Assembly: GCA_046329585.1 (NCBI GenBank)
Contig: JAXLUI010000001.1
Coordinates: 186,001 to 250,000 of the forward strand
Reading direction: 5' to 3'
Origin: DLKC01 sp002478885
Lineage (GTDB): Bacteria > Bacteroidota > Bacteroidia > Chitinophagales > Chitinophagaceae
Length of the DNA stretch: 64,000 bases
The notes under the pieces are model-generated. The model did no database searches. It was given only the letters and a program-made list of their open reading frames with translations, and was not told the DNA's origin. Made by a program: the position numbers and the translations under genes. Positions 1 to 10,204 of the stretch are shown here, in pieces. Within the stretch, counting starts at the first letter, position 1. Each line of letters begins with the position of its first letter.

Positions 1-98
1 TTACTCGCTGTTTTTAAAATATAGCATGCGGGCTTTATGCATTTTCTTTAGCATTGCATCCTCCTAATATCACTAAATTGTGTCACCAATTTTTTTTC

Positions 99-3000
99 AT
101 GAAAAGGATATTGCTGTTTGTTTTTTTGCTGACCGGGTTTGCTAAAACGATTTTTGCTCAATCAAAAGACTCCACATACAAAAAACAATGGGCGGAGATC
201 GATTCACTGGTACTTGAAAAAGGTTTGCCAAAATCTGCCTTGAAAAATACAAATGCTTTGTATACGCAAGCCAAAGCAGAAAAGCAGCAAGATGAAGCAA
301 TTAAAGCGCTGCTTTACAGGCTGGCACTCGAACCACAGGTAACAGAAACCGATGTTAATAAGCAGATCGCGTCCATTAGTGAAGAAATCGCTGCCGCTGG
401 TGATGAAGCCGAAGCAGCCGTGCTGAACACCATACTGGCAGCTGTGTACGAGGATTTTTTCAACAATAACTCCTACCGTTTCTACAACAGGGCCGCAACA
501 AAAAAATTCGCCAAAGCGGATGTTAATACCTGGAGTGCGGATGATTTTAACGATACCATTAGCAGTCTTTATAATAAAGCAATGACTGCTGCAGCCATAT
601 TACAACAGCAACCGGCAAACAGGTTTGAAGCACTGGTAATAAAAGGCAATGCCGGAAACCTTCGCCCGACATTATATGATTTGCTTGCACATAAAGCGTT
701 AGACTTTTACAAAAACAGCAATCGCTTTGTTACAAAGCCGTCGTTTGCATATGAGATAACTGCGCCAGCAGCCCTGGCTCCTGCTGATGAATTTATCATA
801 CATCGCTTTTCATCCGTTGACAGTGCTTCTAATTTGCTACAGGCACTTTTACTATTTCAGCAACTAACGAAATTCCACAGCAAAGATGTTGATCCGTCTG
901 CCTATATCGATATAGATATCGAACGCCTTGAATGGGTAAAAGAAAATAGTACAATCAATGAAACGGATTCATTATATAAAATTGCACTCGAAGCGATCAC
1001 CGCAACTTTCCCGGACAATGCAGCAACATCGCAGGCATGGTATCTTTTGATAAAAATTGTCGCGGACAAGGCGGCTGAATACAATCCGTTTGGCGATACT
1101 ACGCATCGCTACGGTTATGTAAAAGCAAAACAACAGATCGAAGAAAGATTGACAAAGCAACCAGCTAAATCAGAAGGCAACAGCAACATGCAGCAGTTGC
1201 TCAATGAAATTGTAAAGAAAGAATTAAAAACACAGGTAGAGAATGTAAATGTGCCAGGCCAGCCCTTCAGGATGTACGTTCAATACCGGAATGTGCAAAC
1301 AATGCATCTTCGCATTATTAACGCCGCGGCGCTTGCCGGGATGCCCGGTACGGATCAATATGAAGAAGGCTACTGGAAAGCTGTTACCCAATTGCCTTAC
1401 CTGACATCATCTATTCAACAACTACCTGATACAAAGGATTACCAGCAACATGCCACTGAGATAAAAATTGATCCGCTTGAGCCTGGCAGTTACGCAATAC
1501 TGGCTTCATCATCTGCCAATTTTAATGACAGCACCGATAAACTTATGCTGCAACGGTTTGATGTATCTGGCATCAGTTATATTGCCAGCAACGCCGACTA
1601 TTTTATACTGAACAGGGAAACCGGTCAGCCATTAAAAAATGTAAAAGTGAAGTATGAATTCCTCCAATGGGATTACAAGGAAAGAGAATTTGTTGTAAGT
1701 AATTCAGGCAGCCTGTTGCCAGATGCCAACGGCTTTGTTACCCTGAAAGATCGTATAAAAGGAAATGACAGGAATTATGCGCTCACCATTTACCAGGGCA
1801 AGGACTCTTTGAAGACCAACCAGGATAACCGCTATGTTCCTTACAACAACGAAAAAGACGACAAAACAACGCCACCTGATTTTGAAAAAAGGCATACCCA
1901 GTTCTATTTCTTTACCGACAGAAGTATTTACCGGCCCGGGCAAACCGTTTATTTCAAGGCGATTGCTGTAACAAAAAATCAACAAACAGGCAAACCAATG
2001 CTGGCTTCAATAAAGGAAGCATTGAACCTGGTTTTGAAGAATACGAACGGGCAAAAAATTGATACGATCACTATTAAATTAAACAGCTACGGTTCTCTGT
2101 CCGGTTCCTTTAAATTACCGCTACAGACCCTAACCGGCAATTTTTCCATCATAGCAGAAAAATACAATGGCACTGCAAATTTTAATGTGGAAGACTATAA
2201 ACGTCCTACATTTTTCGTGGAGTTTGACACGTTAAAATCGACATACCGGCTAAACGATAGTATAAAAATAACAGGCGCTGTGAAAGCATACGCGGGGAAT
2301 AACCTTGATGGCGCAAAAATTAAATTCAATGTGCACCGCGATACAAGGTTTATTTATCCATGGCTGTTTTGGCGTAAAATAAGGCCGGCTACTTCGTCCC
2401 AACAGATTGCACAGGGAGAAATTATAACGGACGCCGAAGGAAAGTTCGAAATACTTTTCGTAGCACAGCCTGACCGATCCGTCGATAGTTCCGGCGACCC
2501 GGTTTTTGATTTTAGCATTGATGCGGCAGTCACAGACATAAATGGTGAAACAAGAGATGGCAGCACCCAATTATCAGTTGGCTACAAATCGTTGCAACTA
2601 CAACTCTCAGTTCCCGGCATTGCAGACCTAAACAAGTTTGATACTATTGGAGTTACCACCGAAAATTTTTCAGGCAATAAGGTTGCCGCCAATGTAAAAC
2701 TGAATATCTACCCGCTCACGGTTCCCACTGAAATAGTACGCAACCGTTATTGGGAAAGACCCGATCAGTTTGTGATGCCGAAAGATGATTACAAAAGATT
2801 ATTTCCCTACGACGAATATGCTGACGAATCAGATTATCATAGCTGGGAAAAAAAAGCAAGCGTTTTTTCTGGTTCGGTAAAAACCGCGGACTCATCTTTT
2901 ATAAAAATTGCAAAGGGCATTTTAAAACAAGGCTGGTATGCAATAGAAGCCGTAAGCAAAGACAAAGATGGTAACGAAGTAAAGGATGTCGCTTATACCG

Positions 3001-6000
3001 CGTTGTATGATGAACAATCGGCTTCACTCCCCTCGCCTCAGATCGAGTGGAATGCAGCTATAAAAACGGAAGGCCAGCCCGGTGAGAAAGCAAAACTGTT
3101 GCTCGGCACAAGTGATAAAGATGTTTATGTTATTCAACAATTGCAAAAGAATCGGGATGACAAGCGGGAGGATCAATACGCATATTTTAAACTCAGCAAT
3201 CAGAAACAAACAATCGAAACCGAAATAACAGAACAAAGCCGCAAAGGCCTTGGCCTTTATTATGCTTTTGTAAAACACAACCGTGTTTATTCCGGTGGTA
3301 TAAATGTATATGTGCCATATACTGACAAAGACCTGGACGTTGTTTATAAGACTTACCGCAATAAAACAGAACCGGGCAGCAAAGAACAATGGACGGTTGA
3401 GGTGAAAGGGAATAAAGGAGAAAAAACAACAGCTGAATTGTTAACTGCCATGTATGACGCATCGCTTGACCAGTTTAAGCCGCATGAATGGATTTTACCG
3501 GATTTATGGCCTGTTGGATATACCAATAACAGCTTTTTAGCCGATGATAATTTTGCTGCAGTAAATTCAGAAGAAAATAACATCCAGGTTAACGCGCCTT
3601 ATTTTGAAAAGATTTATAATGAGCTCGTTGTAAACGGAGAAGCTTTTTGGGTTAAACTCAACAGCGTGTCTTACCCTGTTGGGATGCTGTCAGAACAAAA
3701 TAAGGTGGTGATGTACAACGCTCCACTGGCCCTTGAACAGGCACCAAGACGCCTGATGGTTACTAAATTTACCGCACCAAAGATCGTAGCTGACGAAGAG
3801 TTAGCTGAACCCCTGCAATCAACCGGCGATATTAGGGGCGCCGTTAAGAAGAAAGAGGTGCCATCTTTCCAGCCTCGAAAAAATTTCAACGAAACAGCCT
3901 TCTTCATCCCTGATCTGTACGCTGATACCTCAGGAAATTACAGCTTTAGTTTTACCATTCCTGAGGCGTTGACACAATGGAAGTGGATGGTCCTCGCTCA
4001 TACAAAAAATCTGGCGTTTGGTTATAAACAAAAAAAGATCATTACGCAAAAAAGCCTGATGGTTCAACCAAACCTACCCAGGTTTGTCCGCGAAGGAGAC
4101 CAGATGGAAGTACCAATCAGGGTGACCAATCTTGCTGACACAATCCTGACCGGAAAAGCAACATTGCAATTATTTGACGCAATAACAAATGACCCTGTCG
4201 ACGGTGCTTTTCAGAGTGTATTTCCCGACCAGTATTTTACTGTCGAACCAGGAAAAAGCAGCGAAATAAAGTTCCCAGTCAGTATTCCTTTTGGATTCAA
4301 TAAACCGGTAACAATCAGAATTATTGCTGAAGCAGGCGGTTATTCAGACGGCGAAGAAAATACTTTACCATTGTTAACCAACAGGGCACTTGTTACAGAA
4401 AGCCTTCCGCTCTTTCTGCGTGGTGACGGTAGCAAGCAGTTTAAATTTGAGAAGTTGGCCGGCAATAATTCGGCAACACTTACCAATGAAAGCATTACCG
4501 TTGAATATACGCCCAACCCTATCTGGTTTGCCATACAGGCATTACCCTATGTAGCCGAAGCGAAAAACAATAGTGCTGAACAGGTATTTAACCGTTTTTA
4601 TGCAAATACAATGGCTGCCTACCTCTTAAAACAGCACCCCCGAATCAAGGCCGTCTTCGATAAATGGAGGGCTGATACATCTGCACTCAAAAGCAATCTT
4701 GAGAAGAACCCTGAATTAAAACAGGCACTGCTGGAAGAAACGCCATGGATTATAGATGCTACGAATGAAACACAGCAAATGAAAAACCTGGCTATACTTT
4801 TTGACTTGTCAAATATGAGCGATGCCACGCAGGCGTCACTGCAGCAATTAAAACAAATGCAGTTGCCCGACGGTTCCTTTTCGTGGTTTAGGGGCGGTTA
4901 CCCCGATAGATATATTACGCAAACTATTCTCACAGGCATAGGCAGGTTAAAAATGCTCAACGCCATTTTGCCGGATCAAACGGCAGAACTCAACGGCATT
5001 GCACTTAGGGCGCTAAACTACTCCGACAACGAGATCACCAGGGAATATGATCTTATCGTGAAAAGCAAGGTGGATAAAAACAAAAACAACCTTTCCGCTT
5101 CTGGCATCCAATATCTTTTCATGAGAAGTTATTTTAAAGATGTTCCGCTAAAAGACAAAAATGCACATAGTTTTTATTTCTTCCAGGCAATGAAATACTG
5201 GAATACACAATCTGTTTATCTGAAAGGAATGATCGCTGCAACTTTATTCCGTAACTATTTCAGAACGTACACCTACAAAAACATTATTCCATCCATTCTC
5301 GAGAATACAATTGAAGACCCCGCAAAGGGCATGTATTTCAAAAACAGCCAATGGGGTTATTACTGGTATCAAAACCCTGTAGAACAGCAGTCGCTCATGA
5401 TAGAATTACTTAACGAAATGCAACCGTTTTTCAAAGACGCACAAATGAAATCTGCGGTCAACGATATGCGTACATGGCTTTTACTCAATAAACAAACAAA
5501 CAATTGGAAAACAACAAAAGCCACGGCCGATGCTTGCTATGCGCTACTGTTAAACAGTGAACATGAAATAACCGACAACAGAACAGTACAGGTGAAACTC
5601 GGAAATAAACTGCTCCCGCAGGATGCAGCCGCCGAGGGCACGGGGTATATCAAAACCCGGATTGATGGAACTGCCGTAAATAACACGCTTGGAAACATAG
5701 CGATTACAGTTAAATCAAACGACACCGCAAACCATGCGAACTCGCCTTCGTGGGGTGCTGTTTACTGGCAGTATTTTGAAGATCTTGATAAAATAACTCC
5801 CGCTGCTACTCCCCTGTCACTTAACAAAAAACTATTTATAGAAACGAATACCGCTTCCGGCAAAGTGCTTGTCCCGGTTAACGATAATGATGAATTGAAA
5901 GTTGGTGACAAAGTAGTCATTCGTTTGGAACTTCGCAGCGACCGCAACATGGAATACCTGCACCTGAAAGATATGCGCGCCTCGGCAATGGAACCATCGA

Positions 6001-6230
6001 ACGTGCTTAGCGGATTTAAATGGCAGGACGGCCTTGGTTACTATGAAGCAACAAAAGACGCCTCATCCGATTTTTTTATCGATCATCTTTCCAGGGGCAC
6101 TTACGTTTTCGAATACCCATGTTACATTACGCAGCGCGGTAATTTTTCGGTAGGTATTGCAACCATTCAGTGCATGTATGCGCCCGATTTCAGCAGTCAC
6201 AGTGAAGGCATCAGGATCAATGTGGAGTAA
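99..6230 (+). CDS. Alpha-2-macroglobulin family protein, thioester-less
   Basis: Bacterial alpha-2-macroglobulins are giant envelope proteins thought to trap foreign proteases. The start at 99 was chosen because it opens a signal peptide (MKRILLFVFLLTGFAK, cleavage near FAQ-S); an earlier in-frame ATG at 54 adds 15 poorly hydrophobic residues. The protein is 2043 aa. The MG2 signature TDRSIYRPGQTVYF lies near residue 607, and the A2M-domain stretch FFIPDLYADTSGNYSF followed by PEALTQWKWMVLAHT near 1268-1305. A helical thioester-type domain follows, about 1480-1850. Where thioester members carry Cys-x-Glu-Gln this one reads Ser1492-Ala-Glu-Gln1495, so no thioester bond can form. The C-terminus (EYLHLKDMRASAMEP, FEYPCYITQRGNFSVG) matches the last macroglobulin domain. 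No penicillin-binding-protein 1C gene, a frequent partner, is beside it in the window. The family call is firm; substrate and role are not known. Confidence 0.93.
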   Translation: MKRILLFVFLLTGFAKTIFAQSKDSTYKKQWAEIDSLVLEKGLPKSALKNTNALYTQAKAEKQQDEAIKALLYRLALEPQVTETDVNKQIASISEEIAAAGDEAEAAVLNTILAAVYEDFFNNNSYRFYNRAATKKFAKADVNTWSADDFNDTISSLYNKAMTAAAILQQQPANRFEALVIKGNAGNLRPTLYDLLAHKALDFYKNSNRFVTKPSFAYEITAPAALAPADEFIIHRFSSVDSASNLLQALLLFQQLTKFHSKDVDPSAYIDIDIERLEWVKENSTINETDSLYKIALEAITATFPDNAATSQAWYLLIKIVADKAAEYNPFGDTTHRYGYVKAKQQIEERLTKQPAKSEGNSNMQQLLNEIVKKELKTQVENVNVPGQPFRMYVQYRNVQTMHLRIINAAALAGMPGTDQYEEGYWKAVTQLPYLTSSIQQLPDTKDYQQHATEIKIDPLEPGSYAILASSSANFNDSTDKLMLQRFDVSGISYIASNADYFILNRETGQPLKNVKVKYEFLQWDYKEREFVVSNSGSLLPDANGFVTLKDRIKGNDRNYALTIYQGKDSLKTNQDNRYVPYNNEKDDKTTPPDFEKRHTQFYFFTDRSIYRPGQTVYFKAIAVTKNQQTGKPMLASIKEALNLVLKNTNGQKIDTITIKLNSYGSLSGSFKLPLQTLTGNFSIIAEKYNGTANFNVEDYKRPTFFVEFDTLKSTYRLNDSIKITGAVKAYAGNNLDGAKIKFNVHRDTRFIYPWLFWRKIRPATSSQQIAQGEIITDAEGKFEILFVAQPDRSVDSSGDPVFDFSIDAAVTDINGETRDGSTQLSVGYKSLQLQLSVPGIADLNKFDTIGVTTENFSGNKVAANVKLNIYPLTVPTEIVRNRYWERPDQFVMPKDDYKRLFPYDEYADESDYHSWEKKASVFSGSVKTADSSFIKIAKGILKQGWYAIEAVSKDKDGNEVKDVAYTALYDEQSASLPSPQIEWNAAIKTEGQPGEKAKLLLGTSDKDVYVIQQLQKNRDDKREDQYAYFKLSNQKQTIETEITEQSRKGLGLYYAFVKHNRVYSGGINVYVPYTDKDLDVVYKTYRNKTEPGSKEQWTVEVKGNKGEKTTAELLTAMYDASLDQFKPHEWILPDLWPVGYTNNSFLADDNFAAVNSEENNIQVNAPYFEKIYNELVVNGEAFWVKLNSVSYPVGMLSEQNKVVMYNAPLALEQAPRRLMVTKFTAPKIVADEELAEPLQSTGDIRGAVKKKEVPSFQPRKNFNETAFFIPDLYADTSGNYSFSFTIPEALTQWKWMVLAHTKNLAFGYKQKKIITQKSLMVQPNLPRFVREGDQMEVPIRVTNLADTILTGKATLQLFDAITNDPVDGAFQSVFPDQYFTVEPGKSSEIKFPVSIPFGFNKPVTIRIIAEAGGYSDGEENTLPLLTNRALVTESLPLFLRGDGSKQFKFEKLAGNNSATLTNESITVEYTPNPIWFAIQALPYVAEAKNNSAEQVFNRFYANTMAAYLLKQHPRIKAVFDKWRADTSALKSNLEKNPELKQALLEETPWIIDATNETQQMKNLAILFDLSNMSDATQASLQQLKQMQLPDGSFSWFRGGYPDRYITQTILTGIGRLKMLNAILPDQTAELNGIALRALNYSDNEITREYDLIVKSKVDKNKNNLSASGIQYLFMRSYFKDVPLKDKNAHSFYFFQAMKYWNTQSVYLKGMIAATLFRNYFRTYTYKNIIPSILENTIEDPAKGMYFKNSQWGYYWYQNPVEQQSLMIELLNEMQPFFKDAQMKSAVNDMRTWLLLNKQTNNWKTTKATADACYALLLNSEHEITDNRTVQVKLGNKLLPQDAAAEGTGYIKTRIDGTAVNNTLGNIAITVKSNDTANHANSPSWGAVYWQYFEDLDKITPAATPLSLNKKLFIETNTASGKVLVPVNDNDELKVGDKVVIRLELRSDRNMEYLHLKDMRASAMEPSNVLSGFKWQDGLGYYEATKDASSDFFIDHLSRGTYVFEYPCYITQRGNFSVGIATIQCMYAPDFSSHSEGIRINVE

Positions 6231-6320
6231 TTTTTTATTCCGGCACAGGCTTTTCATTTCGTAAACCTATCACTATTCTCACAACAGCTAGTATTGCCGC
6301 AGCTCAATACTGTTCATGCT

Positions 6321-6340
6321 GTACAAGTGAGTGACACAAC
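6321..6340 (+). repeat. Dispersed intergenic element, subfamily B core
   Basis: The sequence is exactly GTACAAGTGAGTGACACAAC, the B variant. It lies 90 nt after the macroglobulin stop and 89 nt before the oxidoreductase start. The GCCGGG-like distal end is not clearly recognisable. Confidence 0.85.
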
Positions 6341-6429
6341 AAAAGCCTGGCATGGCTCAAATGACGGTCGCAAAAACTTAAATACCCTTTCATACTGCAC
6401 GCTTTCAAATCGCTTACTATATTCGCTTT

Positions 6430-7491
6430 ATGACAGTCGACTATATTATTGTCGGGCAAGGCATCTGCGGAACATTTCTTAGCTGGAACCTCCTAAAAAA
6501 AGGCAAATCTGTATTAGTAATTGATGAGGCAAACCCATACTCATCAAGCAAAGTAGCCAGCGGGGTAATTAATCCTGTTACAGGCCGGCGTATCGTTACG
6601 GTTTGGATGGCGGATGAACTCTTTCCGTTTTGCAAAAAAGAGTACCTGGAGATCGGCAGCGATACCGGTAAAGACGTGATCAGTCAAAAGAACTGCATCA
6701 GCTTCGCCAATTCTGCACAAATGCTCGATGGGTATAGAAAACGTGCAGTTGAGCCAGCGAGTTATATAAGCACTATTACAAACAGGAAACTACTTGACCC
6801 GTATTTTAATTTCGTTTTTGATTGCTTTGAAATCAATCCCACTTACCTAATCGATTTACAAACACTACTTCCAGCCTGGAGGAACCATCTCGAAAATAAG
6901 TCCAGCATTATTGCTGAAAGGTTTGAGGAGCGCTTTTTGCAGAGCAGCGATCGGAATGTACAGTACAAAGAGCACCATGCATCAAAAATTATCTTCTGCA
7001 ACGGGGTTAAAACCTTTGACACCGCTTTTTGGGCACAGCTACCTTATGTGCACAACAAGGGAGAAGTGTTGATCGCCGATATTCCCGGTTTGCCTGGCGA
7101 TAACATCTACAAGTTTGGTCCGCTTACGATCGTGCCCTGGCAAAATAATTTATGGTGGGTTGGCAGCACGTATGAGAATGAATTCGCAACTGCAGACCCC
7201 ACCGAACAATTCAAAACAACTTTTACAGCTTCCCTCAAAGCCGTGCTAAAAATACCGTTTACCATCGTCGATCATATGGCTGCAATAAGACCCGCTGCAG
7301 TAGAAAGACGTCCTTTCGTTGGCCTGCACCCTAACAAACCTTCGATTGGCATTTTGAATGGGATGGGAACAAAAGGTTGCTCTATAGGCCCATGGTTCGC
7401 AAAGCAACTTGCCGACCATCTTGTTGACGGTACAACCATTGATCCGCTCGCCGACATCCAAAGATTCAAACGCATCCTTTCAGGTATATGA
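6430..7491 (+). CDS. FAD-dependent oxidoreductase (DAO family)
   Basis: This 353-aa soluble protein starts with a dinucleotide-binding fold: beta strand DYIIVGQGICG (Gly9-x-Gly11-x-x-Gly14) and an acidic residue at the end of strand 2 (VLVIDEA, Asp32). ASGVINPVTGRR at 43-54 and the C-terminal GILNGMGTKGCSIGPWF are typical of D-amino-acid-oxidase-fold enzymes (glycine oxidase, or the C-terminal half of MnmC), in which the late Gly-rich segment closes on the FAD. It probably oxidises an amine or amino acid, but the substrate cannot be read from the sequence. There is no signal peptide, so it is expected in the cytoplasm. It stands alone between two repeat-containing gaps. Confidence 0.85.
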   Translation: MTVDYIIVGQGICGTFLSWNLLKKGKSVLVIDEANPYSSSKVASGVINPVTGRRIVTVWMADELFPFCKKEYLEIGSDTGKDVISQKNCISFANSAQMLDGYRKRAVEPASYISTITNRKLLDPYFNFVFDCFEINPTYLIDLQTLLPAWRNHLENKSSIIAERFEERFLQSSDRNVQYKEHHASKIIFCNGVKTFDTAFWAQLPYVHNKGEVLIADIPGLPGDNIYKFGPLTIVPWQNNLWWVGSTYENEFATADPTEQFKTTFTASLKAVLKIPFTIVDHMAAIRPAAVERRPFVGLHPNKPSIGILNGMGTKGCSIGPWFAKQLADHLVDGTTIDPLADIQRFKRILSGI

Positions 7492-7957
7492 CAGCCTATA
7501 CCACTAATGAATCGCTGTTGCATTTTTGGCTTGGCAAATTTGCAACAATGCTTCTTTTTCAATTGATTTATAACTATTTACAACTTAGTTATGCAACAAC
7601 GTTTAAATTCTGGCAATCACCTTTCCCGGCAATAAGGCGTTTCAAAACAATTGCATTTGCCATTCATAATACATACTTATCCATTCTTCCAAACGCAAGT
7701 CCCGCTGCTCCCACATGTACTTCATTGATGACTTCTCTGTCCTATATCTTTACGTCATCAAACCAAAAAAGGTGCAAGTCACCAAACTAAAATGAGCAAC
7801 AAGTTTCTGGAACAGTTATTTACCCTTTGCAGATTAAGGGAAAATCCACCGGAAATCTCCAGCCTGTAATACTTCACAAACAGTAAAGATTCAAACCGCG
7901 TAACCGCAGACCGCACATCTGCCCGCAACTATTTATTCTCAGCAACATTCACAAACA
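7492..7957. other. Intergenic region, no convincing gene
   Basis: These 466 bases follow the oxidoreductase. An open frame at 7488-7790 overlaps its stop by 4 nt but its product shows no domain or signal features and looks like chance. No terminator hairpin, repeat core or exact promoter consensus was found here. The second half is A-rich and includes the leader of the small gene at 7958. Confidence 0.4.
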
Positions 7958-8155
7958 ATGAAACCAATCTTTCTGGTCATTGTGGGTTCAGCTATGCTGA
8001 TCCCCGCAATGCATCAAATTGTAGACGTACAGCCTGAAAACGAGCCTGCAAAAAAGGTATTACTTCAGCGGCCGCTGCTTGAAACGATAAAACAAAAGCC
8101 GGATTCTGAAGTATTGATCAATGACCTCAGCTACTGGATCGGGCGTTTACCCTGA
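7958..8155 (+). CDS. Small exported or membrane-anchored hypothetical protein (65 aa)
   Basis: The product begins MKPIFLVIVGSAMLIPAMHQ, a short Lys-plus-hydrophobic segment that could be a signal peptide or anchor, followed by a charged tail ending LINDLSYWIGRLP. An A-rich leader ending in caacattcacaaacaatg precedes the start, like those of other genes here. No family was recognised. It lies about 190 nt upstream of the coiled-coil/ABC/SPFH cluster and might belong with it, although a repeat copy separates them. It could also be a chance open frame. Confidence 0.4.
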   Translation: MKPIFLVIVGSAMLIPAMHQIVDVQPENEPAKKVLLQRPLLETIKQKPDSEVLINDLSYWIGRLP

Positions 8156-8246
8156 TTACTTAAGGCGCAGGCGTAGATCGCAAAAATAGCACATGAAATA
8201 TGCGTAGTCAATGCGCTTTCAGGTCAGAAAAGGAGAAAGGACTATT

Positions 8247-8296
8247 GACCGGGCAGCAGATCGCCATTCGGCCGCTGTTGCGTCGCACACTTGTAC
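8247..8296 (-). repeat. Dispersed intergenic element, subfamily A
   Basis: The + strand reads GACCGGGCA, a 21-nt variable middle, then the perfect core complement GTTGCGTCGCACACTTGTAC at 8277-8296. It lies in the gap before the first gene of the envelope cluster. Confidence 0.9.
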
Positions 8297-8348
8297 GACA
8301 GCAATGCTGTTGAACGTAAAATTTTCATCAACAATAAAACAAACAACC

Positions 8349-8987
8349 ATGGCAAACTTGGGCAAAAAAATTCTTGCTGCTTTTGTGGAAGTAACAGACG
8401 AAGAACCAACGACTGTTGCAAAGCAGTTAGAAGTAAAACAGCTTTCCACATCAGTCGATACTGTTCAAACGCGTCAAAAACCTCAGGCCAATAACACCAC
8501 AACAGAGAAGTTTAAGCAGTACTTCGACCAGTTGTTTAAAGATGCAAACCTGCCCGGTCCCGATTACTTCGAGTTCTGTAAAATGACGGAAGCAATGCAG
8601 GCGATACTGGATGAAAAAGCGAGGTATAGTGCGGCTTTCGCAGGATTGAGTGTGCAGGGTTTGGATAAGCAAAAACTGTTGAACACTGCTGCGTCATATT
8701 TAAAAATACTTGAAACAGATGCTAACAGCTTCGATTCAACTGTTGATGCGGCATTAAAAGAAAAGGTGCAGGGCAAGCAACAGGAAATAGAAGCAAAGCA
8801 GAAACGCATCGCTGATATTTCAAGGGAAATAACCGATCTGCAACACCAGATTCAACTATTGCAACATGAAGTGAGAGAAAATGAAGAAAGGATTGAAAGC
8901 AATAGCGGTGGTTATAAAGCAGCTTCAGAAAATATGAAAGAAAAGATTTTATACGATATCGAAAAGATCAAACAACATATCGTATAA
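8349..8987 (+). CDS. Cytoplasmic coiled-coil protein, first gene of an envelope cluster
   Basis: The start MANLGKKILAAFVEV at 8349 is preferred over an upstream in-frame ATG at 8211, because the upstream part reads through the repeat copy at 8247-8296. The 212-aa product has no membrane segment. A globular part contains DANLPGPDYFEFCKM and AFAGLSVQGLDKQKLL (about residues 50-125). Residues 133-212 are a long charged coiled coil (KQQEIEAKQKRIADISREIT, LLQHEVRENEERIE). I do not recognise the family. Forty nt downstream lies a membrane-bound coiled-coil gene, followed by an ABC transporter and an SPFH gene, so a scaffold role at the inner membrane is a reasonable inference. PspA-like function is a thought, not a homology claim. 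Confidence 0.8.
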   Translation: MANLGKKILAAFVEVTDEEPTTVAKQLEVKQLSTSVDTVQTRQKPQANNTTTEKFKQYFDQLFKDANLPGPDYFEFCKMTEAMQAILDEKARYSAAFAGLSVQGLDKQKLLNTAASYLKILETDANSFDSTVDAALKEKVQGKQQEIEAKQKRIADISREITDLQHQIQLLQHEVRENEERIESNSGGYKAASENMKEKILYDIEKIKQHIV

Positions 8988-9027
8988 CATGAATAAAAAT
9001 TTTACTAACAATTAAAACAAATAAAAA

Positions 9028-10020
9028 ATGATCAACGCAATTGAAAATGTAAAAAGGCCTGGATGGTTTAGCGAGCCTAAGAATGTGGCTACCACCATTA
9101 TCGGCTTATCACTCTTTGCAGGATTGGGTTACCTGTTTGCTGTTTACCTCTTGCCGTTCTTAATAACGGTTACATGGAACCTGGTAAACTTAATTGTTGG
9201 TGGCGCAGTCCTTGGGTTCTTACTCATGATCGTTACCAGCAAAAAATTTTGGAGAGCAATAAGGTACTTCTCTGAATTTATTGCCAACTACACCATTGGT
9301 ATTGCGATTGAACTAAACCCCTTCAACATTCTGCAAATGAAAATTGAACAGGGTTATAAAGATCGTAACACTTTGTACCAGCAATCAGCAAAACTGAAAG
9401 GTAAACAAAGTGAACTGGTAGATAAGTTAAGTGATAAAGAGAAGGAATTGCAACTGAATGCACAGAAAGTAAAGATTCTCCAACAGGAAAAAGCGAACCC
9501 ACGGCAGATTGACTTGTATGCAAACAACATACTTCGCTGTCGTGAATACATAGACAATGTTTCACCCATTGTTGGAGACCTGAACAAGCTGATCAAATTC
9601 TCTGAAACTGCTTATGAAGAAAGTGGAATCATGCTGGAAGATGCAAAGCTTGACCTGGACGCAAAGAAAGATCTGTATTATTCTGTAACAACTGGCTTGT
9701 CAGCTGTAACCAGCGCTATGAAGGCGTTTAAAGGCGATGATGAACTGAACCAGGATGCCGAGAAAGCACTAAGTATATTGAAACAGCAGATTGGTGAAAA
9801 GATCGGCCACATAAAATCTGCGATAGATGTAACGCAGCGCTTCATGGATGACAAAGTATTGGAAGACAAAGCAAAATCTGCGCAGGCTATTGAACTCATC
9901 AGCCACTTTAACCTTGACACTGACTTCAACTATAGCAACAATGCTATCAATAACAATGCAGACAATGGTAGACTAAAAGGGGTAACCATTACAGATAAAT
10001 ATAGAGGTCTGCTCGAATAG
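9028..10020 (+). CDS. Two-helix membrane protein with long cytoplasmic coiled coil
   Basis: The protein has 330 aa. Hydrophobic segments at about 22-46 (TTIIGLSLFAGLGYLFAVYL) and 49-70 (LVNLIVGGAVLGFLLMIV) form a hairpin, with the following Lys/Arg-rich loop (SKKFWRAIRYF) on the cytoplasmic side. From about 105 onwards the chain is mostly helical and charged (KLKGKQSELVDKLSDKEKEL; later EKALSILKQQIGEKIGHI), consistent with a coiled coil reaching into the cytoplasm. The last 30 residues are Asn-rich and probably disordered. No named family was recognised. It sits 40 nt behind the soluble coiled-coil gene, and the two products may pair. The ABC genes that follow are on the same strand. Confidence 0.8.
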   Translation: MINAIENVKRPGWFSEPKNVATTIIGLSLFAGLGYLFAVYLLPFLITVTWNLVNLIVGGAVLGFLLMIVTSKKFWRAIRYFSEFIANYTIGIAIELNPFNILQMKIEQGYKDRNTLYQQSAKLKGKQSELVDKLSDKEKELQLNAQKVKILQQEKANPRQIDLYANNILRCREYIDNVSPIVGDLNKLIKFSETAYEESGIMLEDAKLDLDAKKDLYYSVTTGLSAVTSAMKAFKGDDELNQDAEKALSILKQQIGEKIGHIKSAIDVTQRFMDDKVLEDKAKSAQAIELISHFNLDTDFNYSNNAINNNADNGRLKGVTITDKYRGLLE

Positions 10021-10050
10021 TTCTGCACAAAGCTGATCAAAGAACAAAGC

Positions 10051-10070
10051 GTACAAGTGAGTGACACAAC
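10051..10070 (+). repeat. Dispersed intergenic element, subfamily B core
   Basis: Exact GTACAAGTGAGTGACACAAC, 30 nt after the two-helix coiled-coil gene and inside the presumed operon. The distal GCCGGG-like end is not clear. Confidence 0.85.
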
Positions 10071-10204
10071 GATGTTGAGGTAAAATTCAACAGTTGGTCA
10101 CACAAAAAATGACAGCCGCAAAAAAGGGCATTGCGACTGACTGGTAAACTATTGCCCCTACAAAAACAAAAAACATTTTTAAAACAACAACAAAACATAA
10201 AACT

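Noticed and set aside
25..90. A GCGGGCTTT block followed by ATTGTGTCACC before the first gene
   Set aside because: It resembles the dispersed element, but the two blocks are about 20 nt too far apart and the core is weak.
7488..7790. A 100-aa open frame overlapping the oxidoreductase stop
   Set aside because: The product has no signal, domain or family features and a mixed composition; the ATGA overlap is likely chance.
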